Below are positions 5,037-6,382 of a stretch of 6,382 nucleotides of DNA, piece after piece (the first letter of the stretch is position 1; every line of letters starts with the position of its first letter). Below the pieces are notes generated by a model. It did no database searches and was not told the origin of the DNA. It saw nothing but the letters and a program-made list of their open reading frames with translations. The position numbers and the translations under genes are program-made. The DNA lies in the NCBI GenBank assembly GCA_028711875.1, contig JAQTRJ010000131.1:1-6382 (forward strand), given 5' to 3'. The DNA is from a bacterium (GTDB taxonomy: Bacteria > Electryoneota > RPQS01).

Positions 5037-6382
5037 TCAGTACGCCGCGAGCGGCTTGTCCGTCTGGACTCTCCGGAAGGGCGGCTCGGGAACTCCGGTC
5101 AACATTTTTCCGCTCGCGCCGATTCCTTCCCACGTCATACCCTTGAACGACGCGGCGCCGCCGCCGATGGCGTCGAACACGTCGCGCTCCGTCGAAAACT
5201 CCAGATCAAGTCCCAACTTAACGGCCAGCTCCCGCCACACATCCCATTCACAGACGGCCAGCCCCAGCGGCTCCAACGCTTGCCCCGTCCGCTGCACGCG
5301 CCCCTGGAAATTCGTATAGCTGGCTTCACGCTCCGCCCACATCGCCAGCGGAATAACGTCATCGGCGACGTCGGTCATGCCGTTCTGATGCGTTCCAAGA
5401 TAGAGGATGTAGGGGCAATTCTGATCCAGTTTGGCAAGCTGCTTGGCTGTAAGTCCGGTTGTCAGATCATGGCGAACCACGATGAGAATTTCGAAATCGC
5501 CGTCCTGCGCGCCCGCCAGAATCTCATCGCCGGGAATTCCGCTTCCGCCCCACGGTTGAACTCCGATCTCCAACGCTCCGCGACGATTGGGCGCAAGATC
5601 AGCCTTGCGCAGGATCACGTCCGCCTCCCCTTTCGGTTCCATCGCGAGATTCACATCCACGCACTGAACCTTCAGAAGATCCACGAACAGGCGCTTGAGC
5701 AGGAACAGGTCTTCGTTGGACGAGTGCGCCGACGCCAGGACTCCGATGGAACCCGCGCCATGTTTATCCAACGTCTCCTTGATTTTTGCCGCAGCGCGCG
5801 CGATCACAGCGGAAACAACGAGTTCCTGCTCGTTGGTTTCCGCCTTTGTGCGCGGCACGATCAAGCGGTTCGGCGAATCCACATCATGATAGCTATAACG
5901 GCCGCGGTCGCACAGCCACCACTCATTCACCAAACGGTTGTAGCGCGGCTTCAAGCGCTGGATGCGACGTTGGGGATTTTTATACGAATGCTCGATATCC
6001 CAATCCGCGAAAATGTTGCAGCCGCGCGAGCAGCCGGTGCAAATCGAGGGCGTCCGCTTCAGATACCACACCCGCCGCTTGAAGCGGAAATCCTTGTCGG
6101 TCAGCGCCCCCACCGGACAGAGATCCACGACATTTCCCGCGTAGGGATTCTCCAGCCGTTTGCCCGGCGCGTTCATGAGTTCCGCGTTTCCGCCCTGCCC
6201 AAAAATACCCAGTTCATCCACCCCAACAATCTCACGACAGAATCGAACACAGCGCGAGCACAGCACGCAGCGTTCGCTGTCGAGCACCACCGTCGGACCG
6301 ACATCATGAACCTTGTGCTTGTGACGCTTTTCGGACAGCTCGACGCGGCTGTCGTGAAGCCCGTAGCGCATGTAGTAATTCT
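5037..6382 (-). CDS. nuoG: NADH-quinone oxidoreductase subunit G, partial (5' end missing)
   Basis: 447 complete codons to the TGA at 5037-5039; the frame is still open at the right edge (reads NYYMRYG), so the internal Met at 6369-6371 is not the start. NuoG carries Fe-S clusters in the peripheral arm, passing electrons from NADH toward NuoI. Counting from the first full codon: cluster N4 ligands C38, C41, C44 and C88 (CVLCSRC, then VVDLCPVGAL); N7-type ligands C114, C117, C121 and C157 (CTGCSRGC, then WWLCDRGR). Next comes a molybdopterin-oxidoreductase-like fold without cofactor, with PNRRG (264-268) and AEREASYTNFQGRVQ (349-363). The 2Fe-2S N1b domain and the His/Cys N5 ligands should lie off the window; the GGEC-type N5 motif would be just beyond the edge. 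Adding about 110-130 missing residues gives roughly 560-580, much shorter than E. coli (908) or Thermus (783), because the C-terminal domain is reduced. nuoH follows after 30 bases. Confidence 0.94.
   Translation of the reverse strand, partial: NYYMRYGLHDSRVELSEKRHKHKVHDVGPTVVLDSERCVLCSRCVRFCREIVGVDELGIFGQGGNAELMNAPGKRLENPYAGNVVDLCPVGALTDKDFRFKRRVWYLKRTPSICTGCSRGCNIFADWDIEHSYKNPQRRIQRLKPRYNRLVNEWWLCDRGRYSYHDVDSPNRLIVPRTKAETNEQELVVSAVIARAAAKIKETLDKHGAGSIGVLASAHSSNEDLFLLKRLFVDLLKVQCVDVNLAMEPKGEADVILRKADLAPNRRGALEIGVQPWGGSGIPGDEILAGAQDGDFEILIVVRHDLTTGLTAKQLAKLDQNCPYILYLGTHQNGMTDVADDVIPLAMWAEREASYTNFQGRVQRTGQALEPLGLAVCEWDVWRELAVKLGLDLEFSTERDVFDAIGGGAASFKGMTWEGIGASGKMLTGVPEPPFRRVQTDKPLAAY

Noticed and set aside
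4534..5319. A 261-codon plus-strand frame opposite nuoH and the end of nuoG
   Set aside because: It crosses two conserved minus-strand genes and has Ser/Pro-rich shadow composition with no family features.

Overview
All seven recognisable genes in this 6.4 kb window lie on the minus strand, so transcription runs from high to low coordinates. The order is nuoG (5' end off the window) - nuoH - nuoI - an FMN-dependent FabK/nitronate-monooxygenase-family gene - panD - pepA - a membrane Fe-S oxidoreductase (3' end off the window). Coding is dense: the longest gap is about 110 bases, between nuoI and the flavin enzyme, and no stretch over 300 bases lacks a gene. I see no tRNA, rRNA, CRISPR array, insertion sequence or phage gene.

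Organism: a GC-rich bacterium with a respiratory complex I. The NuoH (RIGANR variant, KEDFLPP) and NuoI sequences recall the complex I form I associate with myxobacterial/deltaproteobacterial and related lineages. The flavin enzyme recalls homologues from the Bacteroidetes/FCB side. These impressions come from memory of family sequences. Phylum cannot be assigned from the window; a little-studied FCB-like or delta-like lineage fits best.

Region 3273-6382 holds three consecutive subunits of the proton-pumping NADH:quinone oxidoreductase. NuoG carries Fe-S clusters in the peripheral arm, NuoI carries the two terminal [4Fe-4S] clusters N6a/N6b, and NuoH is the membrane subunit at the quinone site. 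Unlike the classical operon, nuoI is not followed by nuoJKLMN; the next gene is unrelated. The nuoI downstream spacer contains two inverted repeats, one a strong GC hairpin, consistent with the end of a transcription unit or an RNA-processing point.

Region 325-3175 is a tight three-gene unit. The flavin enzyme, panD and pepA are joined by 4-base ATGA stop/start overlaps, with strong Shine-Dalgarno sequences before panD and pepA, so translational coupling is likely. PanD makes beta-alanine for pantothenate, and hence for CoA and the phosphopantetheine arm of ACP. If the upstream enzyme is FabK (enoyl-ACP reductase), the pair would link ACP cofactor supply to fatty-acid synthesis; this is inference. 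PepA is a housekeeping M17 leucyl aminopeptidase.

Region 1-288 is the N-terminal 96 residues of a membrane protein resembling the NarI/HdrE-like heme-b anchor of large Fe-S oxidoreductases. Only this part is visible, so its partner and substrate are unknown. No clearly novel system was found. The points of interest are the split complex I cluster, the short NuoG that keeps the N7 cluster ligands, the coupled flavin enzyme-panD-pepA unit, and the partial membrane redox protein.
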